Shown one piece after another: positions 52,937-61,221 of a stretch of DNA of 61,221 nucleotides. The position numbers and the translations under genes were made by a program. Each line of letters begins with the position of its first letter. The first letter of the stretch is position 1. The notes beneath the pieces are model-generated. The model made no database searches. It was not told where the DNA came from and worked only from the letters and a program-made list of their open reading frames with translations. The DNA is from Paraburkholderia nodosa (GTDB taxonomy: Bacteria; Pseudomonadota; Gammaproteobacteria; Burkholderiales; Burkholderiaceae), in the NCBI RefSeq assembly GCF_001718195.1, contig NZ_MCNV01000039.1, positions 1 through 61,221 of the forward strand, given 5' to 3'.

Positions 52937-54106
52937 TCATGTCTGATCCCGGCGCATTGGCGGTGCGCGGATCGGGGCGCTGCGCGCGAGGATGTCGACG
53001 ACGATCATCGGTGCGCCGCAGTGCCGGCAGATGAAGACGGGCCGGGTTTCGATGGTGGCGTTGTCCGGTGACGGGCTGATCCGGGGTGCGACGTGTAGCA
53101 GATCGCGCACCCTGGCGAGCCTGATGCGGCGCACCGGGTTGGCGAGCAGTCCGTAGTGACGGATGCGATGGAAGCCGCCAGGCAGCACATGGAGCAGGAA
53201 GCGGCGCATGAATTCGCCGGTTTCGAGGGTCATGGTCTTGTAGCGGGTGTGCCCCTTCGCGCGGTAGTCCTTCCAGCGGAACGTCACACCGCGCTCATCG
53301 AAGGCGACGAGGCGCTGGTTGGAGATGGCAACGCGGTGCGTGTAGCGTGAGAGGTACTCGAGCACCGCCTTCGGCCCGGCGAACGGGCGCTTGGCGTAGA
53401 CCACCCATTCGCAGGCACGCAGCGGCGCAAGCCATCGGGCAAAGGTGGCGGGATCCGCGAGCCCGGTGTACTCGCCGAAGAACTGCAGCTGGCCATGCCG
53501 GTGGGCCACTTCGAGCGCGTCGAGGAAGCGACGTCGGAACAGACGCGACAGGACGCGCACCGGCAGGAAGAAGCCGGGCCGGCACGCGATCCAGCGCTCG
53601 CCGTCGGGTGAGAGTCCGCCGCCGGGTACGATGCCATGCACATGCGGGTGATGCGTGAGCGCCGAGCCCCAGGTGTGCAGTACGAGCGTGGCCCCGATCT
53701 GGGCCCCAAGATGCTTCGGATCCGCAGCGATGGTACGCAGCGTGTCGGCGGCGATGTCGAGTAGCAGGCCGTAGATGATCCGTTTGTTGTACCAGGCGAT
53801 TGCGCTGATGGGTGCAGGCAGGGTGAAGACGACGTGGAAGTATTCGACGGGTAGCAGATCGGCCTGGCGTGCCTCCAGCCAGCGGTGTGCGGCGCTGGCC
53901 TGGCACTTCGGGCAATGCCGGTTCCGGCACGAGTTGAAGGACACCTCTGTCCTCGCGCAGCCTGAACAGCGCAGCAGATGTCCGCCCAGTGCCGCCGTGC
54001 GGCACCGTTCGATGGCCGACATGACCTTCAGCTGCCCCAGGCTCAGGTGTGCCGTGGCTCGCCACGCTGGCCCGTGGCTGCGGAAGATGTCCGCAACCTC
54101 CAGCAT
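52937..54106 (-). CDS. IS91-family transposase
   Basis: 389 residues. The N-terminal zinc-binding region (CSGC ... CRNRHCPKC) is followed by the HUH nuclease motif HPHVHGIVPGGG and the catalytic tyrosine region YLSRYTHRVAISNQRL. A C-terminal basic part with CRHCG follows. IS91-type enzymes move DNA by rolling-circle transposition from an ori end to a ter end without target duplication, and can carry adjacent DNA. It appears complete. A tyrosine recombinase gene lies 21 bases upstream on the same strand, a known pairing for part of this family. The ori end should lie below 52937. Confidence 0.92.
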   Translation of the reverse strand: MLEVADIFRSHGPAWRATAHLSLGQLKVMSAIERCRTAALGGHLLRCSGCARTEVSFNSCRNRHCPKCQASAAHRWLEARQADLLPVEYFHVVFTLPAPISAIAWYNKRIIYGLLLDIAADTLRTIAADPKHLGAQIGATLVLHTWGSALTHHPHVHGIVPGGGLSPDGERWIACRPGFFLPVRVLSRLFRRRFLDALEVAHRHGQLQFFGEYTGLADPATFARWLAPLRACEWVVYAKRPFAGPKAVLEYLSRYTHRVAISNQRLVAFDERGVTFRWKDYRAKGHTRYKTMTLETGEFMRRFLLHVLPGGFHRIRHYGLLANPVRRIRLARVRDLLHVAPRISPSPDNATIETRPVFICRHCGAPMIVVDILARSAPIRAPPMRRDQT

Positions 54107-54127
54107 GAGGCGCTACAGCGCGCGGGC

Positions 54128-55003
54128 CTACTCGGAGGGCAGACGGTCCAGCGGACTGGTGACCTCGTGCAGCAGGTCGGTGGCCACCTGGACGTAGAGC
54201 GCGGTGTTCTCGAGCTTCGCATGGCCGAGCAGCACCTGGATTACGCGGATGTCCACCTTCTGTTCGAGGAGATGTGTCGCGAAGCTGTGCCGCAGCGTGT
54301 GCATGGACACGCGCTTGTCGATCTGCGCGGCCTCGGCAGCGGCATGGATGGCGCGGTTCAGTTGCCGCGTGCTGAGCGGGTCGACGGGATCGAGCCCAGG
54401 AAACAGCCACCCGCCATCGAGCATCTTGCCCTGCGCCCGCGCCACGTGCCACCACACACGCAGGCGCTCGAGCAGCACCGGCGAGAGCATCGCATAGCGA
54501 TCGCGGCGGCCCTTGCCCTGCTCGATACGCAGTGTCATGCGTTCGCTGTCGACGTCGGTGACCTTCAGTGCTACCACTTCGCTGGCGCGTAGCCCCGCGC
54601 CGTACGCGACCGACAGCGCGGTCTGGTGCTTCAGGTTGCCGGCCGCCTCGATGAGTCGTCGCACTTCACCAGGACTGAGCACGACGGGTAATACGCGGGG
54701 AACGCGAACTGGTTGCATCCTGACCATCAGCTCGGGCCGGTCGAGCGTGACGGTAAAGAAGAACTTGAGGCCGGTGATCGCGTGGTTCAGCGACACGGCC
54801 GATGTGCCGTGGTCGACCAGATAGAGCTGGTAGCGCCGCAGGTCCTCGACGGTGGCCGTGTCAGGTGAGCGTCCGAGAAGCCGGGCGAACTCACGCACGA
54901 TGTGCAGATAGATGTCCTGCGTCTTGGGAGCAAGCTGGCGCATGCGCATGTCGTCGATCATGCGCTGGCGCAGTAGGCTGGCGTTTGCCGGTAAGGAGGT
55001 CAT
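54128..55003 (-). CDS. Tyrosine recombinase (phage-type integrase) paired with the IS91 transposase
   Basis: 291 residues. The N-terminal SAM-like core-binding domain (RMIDDMRMRQLAPKTQDIYL ... FARLLGRSPDTATVEDLRRY) is followed by the catalytic domain: Arg in YGAGLRASEVVAL, HTLRHSFATHLL (His-x-x-Arg), LLGHAKLENTALY with the second His and the nucleophile Tyr. ATG at 55003 has AGGAG seven bases upstream. It is complete and 21 bases upstream of the transposase gene, so the two form a cotranscribed pair. Its exact role in IS91-type transposition is not settled. Confidence 0.92.
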   Translation of the reverse strand: MTSLPANASLLRQRMIDDMRMRQLAPKTQDIYLHIVREFARLLGRSPDTATVEDLRRYQLYLVDHGTSAVSLNHAITGLKFFFTVTLDRPELMVRMQPVRVPRVLPVVLSPGEVRRLIEAAGNLKHQTALSVAYGAGLRASEVVALKVTDVDSERMTLRIEQGKGRRDRYAMLSPVLLERLRVWWHVARAQGKMLDGGWLFPGLDPVDPLSTRQLNRAIHAAAEAAQIDKRVSMHTLRHSFATHLLEQKVDIRVIQVLLGHAKLENTALYVQVATDLLHEVTSPLDRLPSE

Positions 55004-55249
55004 GATTCGGCTCCTGTTGAAGAACGAGGCGGATTGCCTCATTCGCCAACATAAAACCGCGTGACCGGCCTCTCCCTGACCACCAGCGTCGGACCGTAGC
55101 CCCTACCGCGCGAGCGGTTTAGGCAGTATGACTTTCCGTGAGGTGCTGGCTGGCCCGCCGTGAGAAATCAGACGCGGGTTAACATTGCTGCCAGAGCCGC
55201 ATGGTGTGCACGAGGGCGACACCCGGCGATTTCCACCACGGAGGCCAGC

Positions 55250-56380
55250 ATGGGACACGATAGCACGGTGTACGTCGGTTTGGATGTCCACAAGGAATCG
55301 ATCACAGCAGCCTACGCCGTCGAGACAGGCGAGGTGGAGTTGCTGGGCAAGATTGGCACCTCGAAGGCGGACATCGATCGCTTGTGCCAGCGCATGCAGT
55401 CCAAGGCACCGCACGTATGCATTGTCTACGAAGCAGGTCCATGCGGCTACGGCCTTTACCGGCAACTGCTGCAGAAGGGATTCGACTGCATGGTATGTGC
55501 CCCTTCGCTGATCCCGAAGAAACCCGGCGAGCGGGTCAAGACCGACCGCCGCGACGCACTCAAACTCGTGCGCTCGTTGCGCGCAGGTGATCTCACGGCA
55601 GTCTACGTGCCGGGCGTCGAAGATGAAGCATTCCGGGACCTGGCTCGCGCATGGGCCGCAGCAAAAGCGGATCTCAAGCACGCGCGCCAGAGGCTCAAGT
55701 CCTTTCTACTCTCCCATGGCATCCGTTATACCGGCAGCGCGAACTGGGGTCCGGCACACCGACGGTGGATCAGCGCCTTTGCGTTCCCCAACCACTGGCA
55801 ACAACTGGCCTTTGACGAGTGCCGCCGTACCATCGAAGACAGGCTCACACAATGCGACCGCCTTGAGACGGCACTGCGCGAGGCTGTCGTCAACTGGCGC
55901 TTCTATCCAGCCGTACTGGGATTGCAGGCAATGCGGGGCATCCAGTTCACCACAGCCGTAGGCATGCTCGCCGAACTCGGCGACCTGTCGCGATTCGAGC
56001 ATCCGCGCTAGCTGATGGCCTGGCTCGGGGTGACGCCTTCCGAGCACTCTTCCGGAGACCGGCGCCGTCAAGGCAGTATTACAAAAAACGGGAACAGCTA
56101 TGCAAGAAAGCTGCTCGTGGAGGCTGCGTGGAGTTACAGATACCCCGCCCGGGTGAGCCCGGATATCCAGCGCCGCCATGAAGGAATCCCGAAACCGATC
56201 ATTGATCGCGCATGGGATGCTCAGCTGCGACTGTGCCGGCGATATCGCAAGCTCGCAGCGCGCGGCAAGAATGTGAACACCGGTGTGGTTGCCGTTGCGC
56301 GAGAGCTCTCTGGGTTCATCTGGGACATCAGCAGACTGGCGATGTCCCTCGCCATACCGAAGGATGCCAAACCAGTCTGA
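55250..56380 (+). pseudogene. Second IS110-family transposase, interrupted by an amber codon
   Basis: From ATG at 55250, preceded by CGGAGG, the frame runs 377 codons to 56380 with one internal stop, TAG at 56009-56011. The N-terminal part has the DEDD domain (YVGLDVHKESIT, VYEAGPCGYGLY, KTDRRDALKLV) and the start of Tnp_20. After the stop the same frame continues LMAWLGVTPSEHSSG, with the serine motif SITKNGNSYARKLLVEAAWS. A CAG to TAG change in FEHPRQ-LMAWLG explains it. It belongs to a different IS110 subgroup from the transposase at 51291. No subterminal repeats were found, so the ends of this element are not defined. Confidence 0.9.
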
Positions 56381-56821
56381 CACCACATTAACGAGGATAC
56401 GAGGAGTTTCCTGAAGGCGGCGTAGCCCGGCACCCGAGTAACCCGCGATTGGACTATGTAACACATCTCATGCGACTTGCGACTTTAGGTAGCGGCAGGC
56501 TCATAGGGCGGACCACAGTAATGCGGTAACCAACCCGCGGATATCAGTGTGACCCACCGTCGAGACGTACTGCTACGTCGCCCTCAGGAAATTCAGATGC
56601 ACCAAACCCGAGAACCGATCGAGATTGACACAGAAAGTCATATCAGTCCGTCGACCCTGAACGGCCCGTCGCGAGCACAAGACGTCGATGACCGCTTCCG
56701 AAGTACTTCGGACGCCAGCTGACCAACCAACCGCGAAGCTCAATTCAAGAAGTCAGCGCTGTTCCAACTGGGATTTGAGTAATAGCACGGCCAGCATGCT
56801 TGTTAGCAGACCGCGTAAGGT
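56381..56821. other. Spacer right of the second IS110 element
   Basis: About 440 bases with no recognised gene; part is probably the right end of the decayed IS110-type element. Confidence 0.4.
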
Positions 56822-57193
56822 TCAGGCCCGAGCCAAAGAACCGGTAGCGAGCCGCTCGCGCCAGGCAATCCAGCCCACAACAATCGATAGTGTCGCCGCG
56901 ACAAGCGGCGCCACTCCGTGTCCGTATTCGCCGTGCACTGCGACGGTTGCCAGCGCAGCCAACATTACGGTGCAGCCGAGCGCCGAGCCCCACAGCCGCG
57001 TCCGTGGTCGCGCTAGCAGAAGGGCAGTCATGAGTTCCAGCGAACCAGTTACGAAATGGAACCACTGCGGATATCCCCACTTCAGGTATTCCTCAAAGAT
57101 GGATCGCGGGGCGACGATGTTGCTGAGCGATCCGACGACGAAAAAAGCGGCAAGAACCAAAGGTAATACCTGGCGCCAGGAAATCTTGGACAT
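56822..57193 (-). CDS. DoxX-like small membrane protein
   Basis: 123 residues with four transmembrane helices (VLPLVLAAFFVVGSLSNIV; WFHFVTGSLELMTALLLA; ALGCTVMLAALATVAVHG; LVAATLSIVVGWIAW). The spacing and motif GYPQWFHFVTGSLE fit the DoxX/DoxD-like family of unknown or redox-related role. ATG at 57193 is chosen for its nearby AAGG site; a longer start at 57220 exists. It is downstream of the NmrA-like gene on the same strand with a gap of 78 bases, so the two are likely cotranscribed. Confidence 0.78.
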   Translation of the reverse strand: MSKISWRQVLPLVLAAFFVVGSLSNIVAPRSIFEEYLKWGYPQWFHFVTGSLELMTALLLARPRTRLWGSALGCTVMLAALATVAVHGEYGHGVAPLVAATLSIVVGWIAWRERLATGSLARA

Positions 57194-57271
57194 TCGTTCT
57201 ACCTTCTCTGTTGAGTGCACAGCCGAGGATTAGTGCGGCCGTCTGTTCGACGAGACGGCCGTCTCCGTTGT

Positions 57272-58144
57272 TCATGCCGTATTGGCCTTGTAGGCCGCCG
57301 CAAAGACATCGCGAGGAGACGTCGTGCCCGCGATGTGCTCCGTACCCGCGACGCCGAGATCCATCCAGCCCGCGTTGACGGCGTCGAACATCGCTTCGGC
57401 GGGCCCGGTCTGTCCCTTCGGGACGCCGAACTGTTCGAACGCTGCTGGCCAGCCGGCACGCGGGATGGAAAGGGCCTTGACGTCGCGCTGCAAGACTTCG
57501 CCCAGTTGGGCCGCGACTTCGTCCGCGCTGACCATCGAGCCAAGCTCGACGACGCGATGCCCGGACCACGGCTGCTCGGTCAGCAGCGCCGCCACTTCGG
57601 CGCCGATATCGTCGGTCGCGACCATGGTCGACTTCCGACTCGTCGGGTTGTAGTAGACAGGTAGCGTTCCGCTCTGGGCGACGTGCAGGCCGTAAAGGAA
57701 GTTTTCGAAAAACCCGCCGGCTCGCACATAGGCGATCGGCAACGTCAGATCGCGTAGTCCTTGCTCGAGAAGCGACAGGGCCGTGATCATTCCCAGGCCG
57801 CTGGTTCTGTTCGCCCCCATCGACGAGAGCACAACCACCCGCGGCGGCGCTCCTCTGGTCAGCGCCTCGACATAGTTCGCGATCACGCCCTTTGCTTCCC
57901 TGAAATCAGGCGAGGGTGCCCAGACAGCCGGCAACATGACAAATGCGCCGTCGACTCCGTCGAGCGCCCTCTCCACGGTGGCCGCATCATTCCAGTCGCC
58001 GTCGACGAGTTCCACGCCTCGATCCGCCCAATTCGCCGCCTTCTCGCGATTGCGGACCAGCGCCCGTACTTGCCGGCCTTGCGCCAATAGATGTTGGGCC
58101 GTTGCGCCACCTACGCGTCCGGTAATGCCCATTACCAAAATCAT
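57272..58144 (-). CDS. NmrA-family NAD(P)-binding protein
   Basis: 290 residues. The atypical short-chain dehydrogenase fold begins MILVMGITGRVGGATAQHLL (dinucleotide-binding GxTGxxG) and continues VRALVRNREKAANW, VELVDGDWNDAATV and VVVLSSMGAN. Relatives are NAD(P)H quinone reductase-like or redox-sensing proteins such as QorB. AGGAG precedes the ATG by seven bases. It is divergent from an HxlR-type regulator gene, a common pairing in which HxlR controls the reductase. A substrate cannot be assigned from sequence. Confidence 0.88.
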   Translation of the reverse strand: MILVMGITGRVGGATAQHLLAQGRQVRALVRNREKAANWADRGVELVDGDWNDAATVERALDGVDGAFVMLPAVWAPSPDFREAKGVIANYVEALTRGAPPRVVVLSSMGANRTSGLGMITALSLLEQGLRDLTLPIAYVRAGGFFENFLYGLHVAQSGTLPVYYNPTSRKSTMVATDDIGAEVAALLTEQPWSGHRVVELGSMVSADEVAAQLGEVLQRDVKALSIPRAGWPAAFEQFGVPKGQTGPAEAMFDAVNAGWMDLGVAGTEHIAGTTSPRDVFAAAYKANTA

Positions 58145-58419
58145 GTAGTTCTCCTGAAATTAAAATTGCCCTTAAATGCCAACACTTCTGCGGCTACTGC
58201 TGGATGCGGTAATGTGGAATCTTCGGCTTCCGCCTGCGACTCCACGCGCCGGCCCAGATGCCTGCCGGAGTCAGCTACGGAAGGCGGCCGGGAACAGGGT
58301 TTGACATTCGAGCTCCCTGTGGAGCAGTCTTTGTTTGAGGGTAGGTCTATCATAGAGACCAATGCCTCGCGCCGGAAGGAGGCAGTTTTTTGTTACCAGA
58401 GGAGTTTAGGGGAACCCGA
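58145..58419. promoter_or_regulatory. Divergent promoter region between the NmrA-like gene and hxlR
   Basis: About 275 bases between divergent genes, where an HxlR-type regulator would be expected to bind. No palindrome could be assigned with confidence. Confidence 0.4.
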
Positions 58420-58838
58420 ATAAGCACTGTCCAGAAGACGATCGAGAGATTCAGCCGTTATCAACGTGAACTGGGCGCCGCCCAGCCTGCACACTGCGCG
58501 ATTCGCGACGTGCTCGACCGCATCGGCGACAAATGGAGCATGCTCATGATCATGGAGTTCGCGACGCGGTCGCGGCGCTTCAGTGAGCTTCACCGGGCCA
58601 TCCCTGACATTTCCAGGCGCATGCTTACCCAGACACTGCGCGATCTGGAGCGCGACGGACTCATCACCCGCCATGTTTTCCCACCAGCCCACCCAGCGTG
58701 GAATATCGTCTGGCTCCGCTAGGCCAGTCCCTGCTGGACCCGATGGCGGCCCTCATCGATTGGGCAGATCGTCGTTATCCCGACATCCATGCCGCGCGCG
58801 TGCGATTTGACGGCGCATCCGGTGATGTCCCGCGCTAG
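58420..58838 (+). pseudogene. HxlR-family regulator, frameshifted and with an altered start
   Basis: The winged-helix HxlR pattern is clear: CAIRDVLDRIGDKWSMLMIME, RRFSELHRAIPDISRRMLTQTL and RDLERDGLITRHVF. The frame then breaks near 58684-58690. The normal continuation VEYRLAPLGQSLLDPMAALI and WADRRYPDIHAARVRFDG is in the next frame and ends at TAG 58836-58838, consistent with one lost base. At the expected start the codon is ATA (58420), not ATG; a TTG at 58390 lies in frame upstream. The helix-turn-helix could still be translated, but the dimerisation helices would be lost. Confidence 0.75.
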
Positions 58839-59129
58839 ATGCTCAACCCGCTGTGAGGGTGGAGGCGAAAGCCTGAAGCGGCCAGTCCATGTTCTGCTTT
58901 GCAGATGGCGCGCAAGGTCGGGCGGGAATGAAAAATGCGCTATAGCCAACCTCCGCAGATGCGCGCTGACAAGGCGCGTGCTTCTGACAGACAACGAACC
59001 AGACCTTCGAATAGACAGCCAGACGTTACCGCGTGCAGAGGAAGCCGATGGCATCCACGTAAGGACACGCGAGTTGGCTTTGTACCGGTGGCTCAGGATC
59101 GCCCTGAAACGCAAAAGCAGGGGCGATAC

Positions 59130-59591
59130 GTGGCGAAGATATTGCTGGTTGAGGACGATCCGCGCATGCTCGACGCCCTGGTCTGGCTTATCGAGTCCGA
59201 AGGCCATCGGGTGGCTCAGGCGCGCAATGGCGCAGAAGCGCTGGTGCTCGCGCGTTCGCAACCGCCAGAGCTAGTGGTCACCGATTACATGATGCCTCTC
59301 ATGGATGGCCTCGAGCTGGCCAAGGCACTCGCTGATGATCCCCAGCTTTCGAGGGTCCCGGTGGTGCTCACCTCGGCCATCGCGGAGCCGCCTGACCCTG
59401 GTGCCTTTCGGGCTTTTCTTCGCAAGCCTTTCGCCGCGTCCCGGCTCCTCGACCTGATCAACAAGAGTGTCGCCCGCCCGGCCATACAACTAGCAGCAGG
59501 ACCGGCGTGCCATTTCCTCCGTCGCGTCTGCAGTTTCCCAGGCGGAGATCGATTTCCACCGTGCGAATCCTGCTGGCGAGGCTGCCAGTAG
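59130..59591 (+). CDS. Receiver-only response regulator
   Basis: About 153 residues from GTG at 59130, which has AGGGG nine bases upstream. Residues 3-115 are a canonical receiver domain: KILLVEDDPRMLDAL (acidic pair), VVTDYMMPLMDGLELA (phospho-acceptor Asp), VVLTSA (switch Thr/Ser) and FLRKPF (Lys). The last 35 residues are cysteine- and proline-containing and look like read-through into non-coding sequence; no output domain exists. It probably acts as a stand-alone signalling receiver. It is not closely related to the receiver paralogs at 4482 and 6919. No kinase gene is adjacent. Confidence 0.78.
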   Translation: MAKILLVEDDPRMLDALVWLIESEGHRVAQARNGAEALVLARSQPPELVVTDYMMPLMDGLELAKALADDPQLSRVPVVLTSAIAEPPDPGAFRAFLRKPFAASRLLDLINKSVARPAIQLAAGPACHFLRRVCSFPGGDRFPPCESCWRGCQ

Positions 59592-60660
59592 TCACCGGCC
59601 CCCCAGCGTCTGGAGCAATCAATCATGCAGGCTTCGTCTGGTTGCCCGAATATCGACGAACAGCCTTGGTACTACAAATCCGTGCGCACCGCCTTTCTTG
59701 AGCGTGCACGTCGCTCCTCTGCGGAATGCCGTAGTAGTGGAAGGCTGTAATGAATGGCTTGCGATGTGAATGCGACGACTGCCAGGTGCTGTTGCGGGCA
59801 CTGCGCAGCTGGACCAGCCACCGCTGGCACGTGGACCGCAGACGTCTCAAGTCCGAGATCCAGAGCGATCGGACAGCGCGATACGGTGTTTATGGGTAGC
59901 CTCCATGCCGCCAGATCACTCGGTTTGCTGGAGCGGCCGTCTGAGGGCGTTGGACCTCATTGACAAGTCGCTCATTGTGTTGCCCCCAGCACCAGATTTA
60001 GAAAGCAATAGCGAGTCGCAGGATCCCTGTCGTCGCCACTGACGACGGCCAGTAAGTCGAGGCCGCCGAAAAGCGAGCGGGGTCACCGAGCGTGCATTAC
60101 GCGCATGAATGTTGCCGTTGGAAAGTCTCTCATAGGCGAAGGCGAACAGTTGGAAATGACCGAACTGGGAAGTGCATAGGAAGGCCATGCGCAGCGGATC
60201 GCCTTCGCCTACAGCCTTCCGTAGGTGACCCGTTACGGCCCGTCGTATCCCGTCGATCCCGACGTCCTCTGTCGATTGCGGAACGGCCATTCAACCAGCG
60301 AAGTCTCCAAGGTGTTGGGCCACGTGCCCCGCTTGCATCACTGGTTTGATCCGTGCCCTCCTCGCTCTTCTGAGGGTTGCGGCTCGCGCGCATGCTGGAC
60401 GGGTTCGTGAATCAGCTCCCGCCCTGAAAACAGGACGCCGCCGTTCGAGCGGCACTTCAAGATCCGCGGGAGTACGGCCTCCTTCATCAGCTCCTTTTTC
60501 TGTTCGTGCGTACGACCGGGAGCGGCGCAGGCTATGACTTCTGGATTGGATTGCCGGTCGTGCAATGACAACACGCGCTCTCAGGAACGACTTATGCGCA
60601 CTTACCGCTGGCGCCATTTCTGATCAGACGTTCATCTGGCGCTAACAGGGGCGTACCGCG
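59592..60660. other. Eroded region with small frames and a possible tautomerase remnant
   Basis: Two short overlapping plus-strand frames occur: 59625-59750 (41 residues, GGAG upstream) and 59750-59899 (49 residues), joined as TAATG. They resemble no known family. On the minus strand near 60540-60430 the frame contains EVIACAAPGRTHEQKKELM, similar to the helix and turn of 4-oxalocrotonate tautomerase-like proteins, but it is cut short. The rest shows no gene. Confidence 0.3.
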
Positions 60661-61221
60661 ATGGTTACGACACGTGCAGACATTGCAGATGGGGAACCCC
60701 GAAGGCAGATTCGCGGACGCCGCGCGACGGCATTGATTCAGTATGCACGCAAACCGATCAGTCTGCTCTTGCGTTACGTCCGGGCACATCCGTACGGCCA
60801 CCTGGTGGTCCTGTCAGGCATCGTGGCAGCCATTGCCTGTTCGCTGGGCGCCCAGTTTGCGACGAAGAATCTCATCGACACGCTACCTGCAGGTCACGCG
60901 CATCCCGCTCGTGTAGTGGAGGCATTCCTCATCATCGTTGCACTCCTGTTCGCGGATAACCTGTTCTGGCGTCTTGCAGGCGCGGCCGGCGTGCGGACCT
61001 TCGTCGCGGTGACAGGGGATGTACGCCGTGAACTGTTCGGATACCTCACCGGTCATTCGCCCGCTTACATTTCGAATATTCAGCCGGGAACGCTTGCGAG
61101 CCGGATCTCGTCGACCGCCATCGCCATCTTCACGATCGAAAATATGGCGGCATGGAGTGCCATTCCGACGCTTCTGTCCGTATTGGGATCCGTTGTACTT
61201 ATCGGCTCGGTGAGCAAAGGG
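60661..61221 (+). CDS. ABC exporter, transmembrane domain (N-terminal part, runs off the window)
   Basis: An open frame from ATG at 60661 reaches the window edge without a stop (187 codons). The start has AGGGG about ten bases upstream. It shows a cytoplasmic N-terminal arm and transmembrane helices (HLVVLSGIVAAIACSLGAQFA; AFLIIVALLFADNLFWRL), then the intracellular coupling pattern of type-I exporters: DVRRELFGYLTGHSPAYI and GTLASRISSTAIAIFTIEN. The ATP-binding domain would lie beyond the window. The family exports lipids, peptides or drugs; the substrate is unknown. Confidence 0.85.
   Translation, partial: MVTTRADIADGEPRRQIRGRRATALIQYARKPISLLLRYVRAHPYGHLVVLSGIVAAIACSLGAQFATKNLIDTLPAGHAHPARVVEAFLIIVALLFADNLFWRLAGAAGVRTFVAVTGDVRRELFGYLTGHSPAYISNIQPGTLASRISSTAIAIFTIENMAAWSAIPTLLSVLGSVVLIGSVSKG

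Noticed and set aside
53295..54455. A 386-codon minus-strand frame across the IS91 transposase and integrase
   Set aside because: It is a shifted-frame shadow of two clear genes on the same strand and shows no conserved motif.

Overview
The window looks like an accessory region of a Burkholderiaceae genome (Paraburkholderia, Caballeronia or Burkholderia type). This rests on a Burkholderia-style trimeric porin, H-NS proteins with the short C-terminal GRG DNA-binding motif, a DUF3761 protein, GlxA-type AraC regulators, high-GC genes separated by AT-rich intergenic DNA, and many insertion sequences. No rRNA, tRNA, CRISPR array or replication gene was seen.

Layout. (1) 1-645: the end of an IS21-family element (istB C-terminus) inserted into a small membrane-protein gene. 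(2) 1000-13850: an unusual regulator-rich zone. It holds four full-length GlxA-type AraC paralogs and a fifth that keeps only the DNA-binding domain. Between them lie two receiver-only response-regulator paralogs, an RmlC-like cupin without its catalytic residues, small unknown proteins and a porin. (3) 13961-28655: a long plus-strand operon for a Wzx/Wzy-type surface polysaccharide: a short initiating sugar-phosphate transferase, wza, wzb, wzc, a flippase, a KpsS-like putative Kdo transferase, two acyl/acetyltransferases, two glycosyltransferases and a complete CMP-Kdo precursor set (kdsA, kdsC, kdsB, kdsD). On the minus strand follow a Wzy-like polymerase, a secreted sialidase-like beta-propeller and a PAP2 phosphatase, then galU on the plus strand. 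Together these predict an exported acidic polymer that contains Kdo, probably with glucose or galactose. (4) 34400-40600: H-NS, a decayed second H-NS, a galE pseudogene with two lesions and several unknown proteins. (5) 40488-48965: a one-protein NRPS-PKS assembly line (C-A-PCP-KS-AT-ACP-TE) translationally coupled to a frameshifted MFS exporter. (6) 49787-50720: small envelope and lysine-rich proteins. (7) 51171-56380: an intact IS1111-type IS110 element with a candidate bridge-RNA region, an IS91-family transposase with a tyrosine recombinase, and a second IS110-family transposase with an amber stop. (8) 56822-61221: a DoxX-like protein, an NmrA/HxlR divergent pair (hxlR broken), a receiver-only protein, eroded DNA, and the 5' part of an ABC exporter that runs off the window.

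Two themes stand out. The first is the array of regulator paralogs with a conserved DNA-binding half and a diverged, cysteine-less sensor half beside a Kdo polysaccharide operon. The second is widespread gene decay (lost start codons, frameshifts, nonsense codons), which suggests a replicon region under relaxed selection, unless some lesions are sequencing errors. All functions are read from motifs by eye; no database search was possible.
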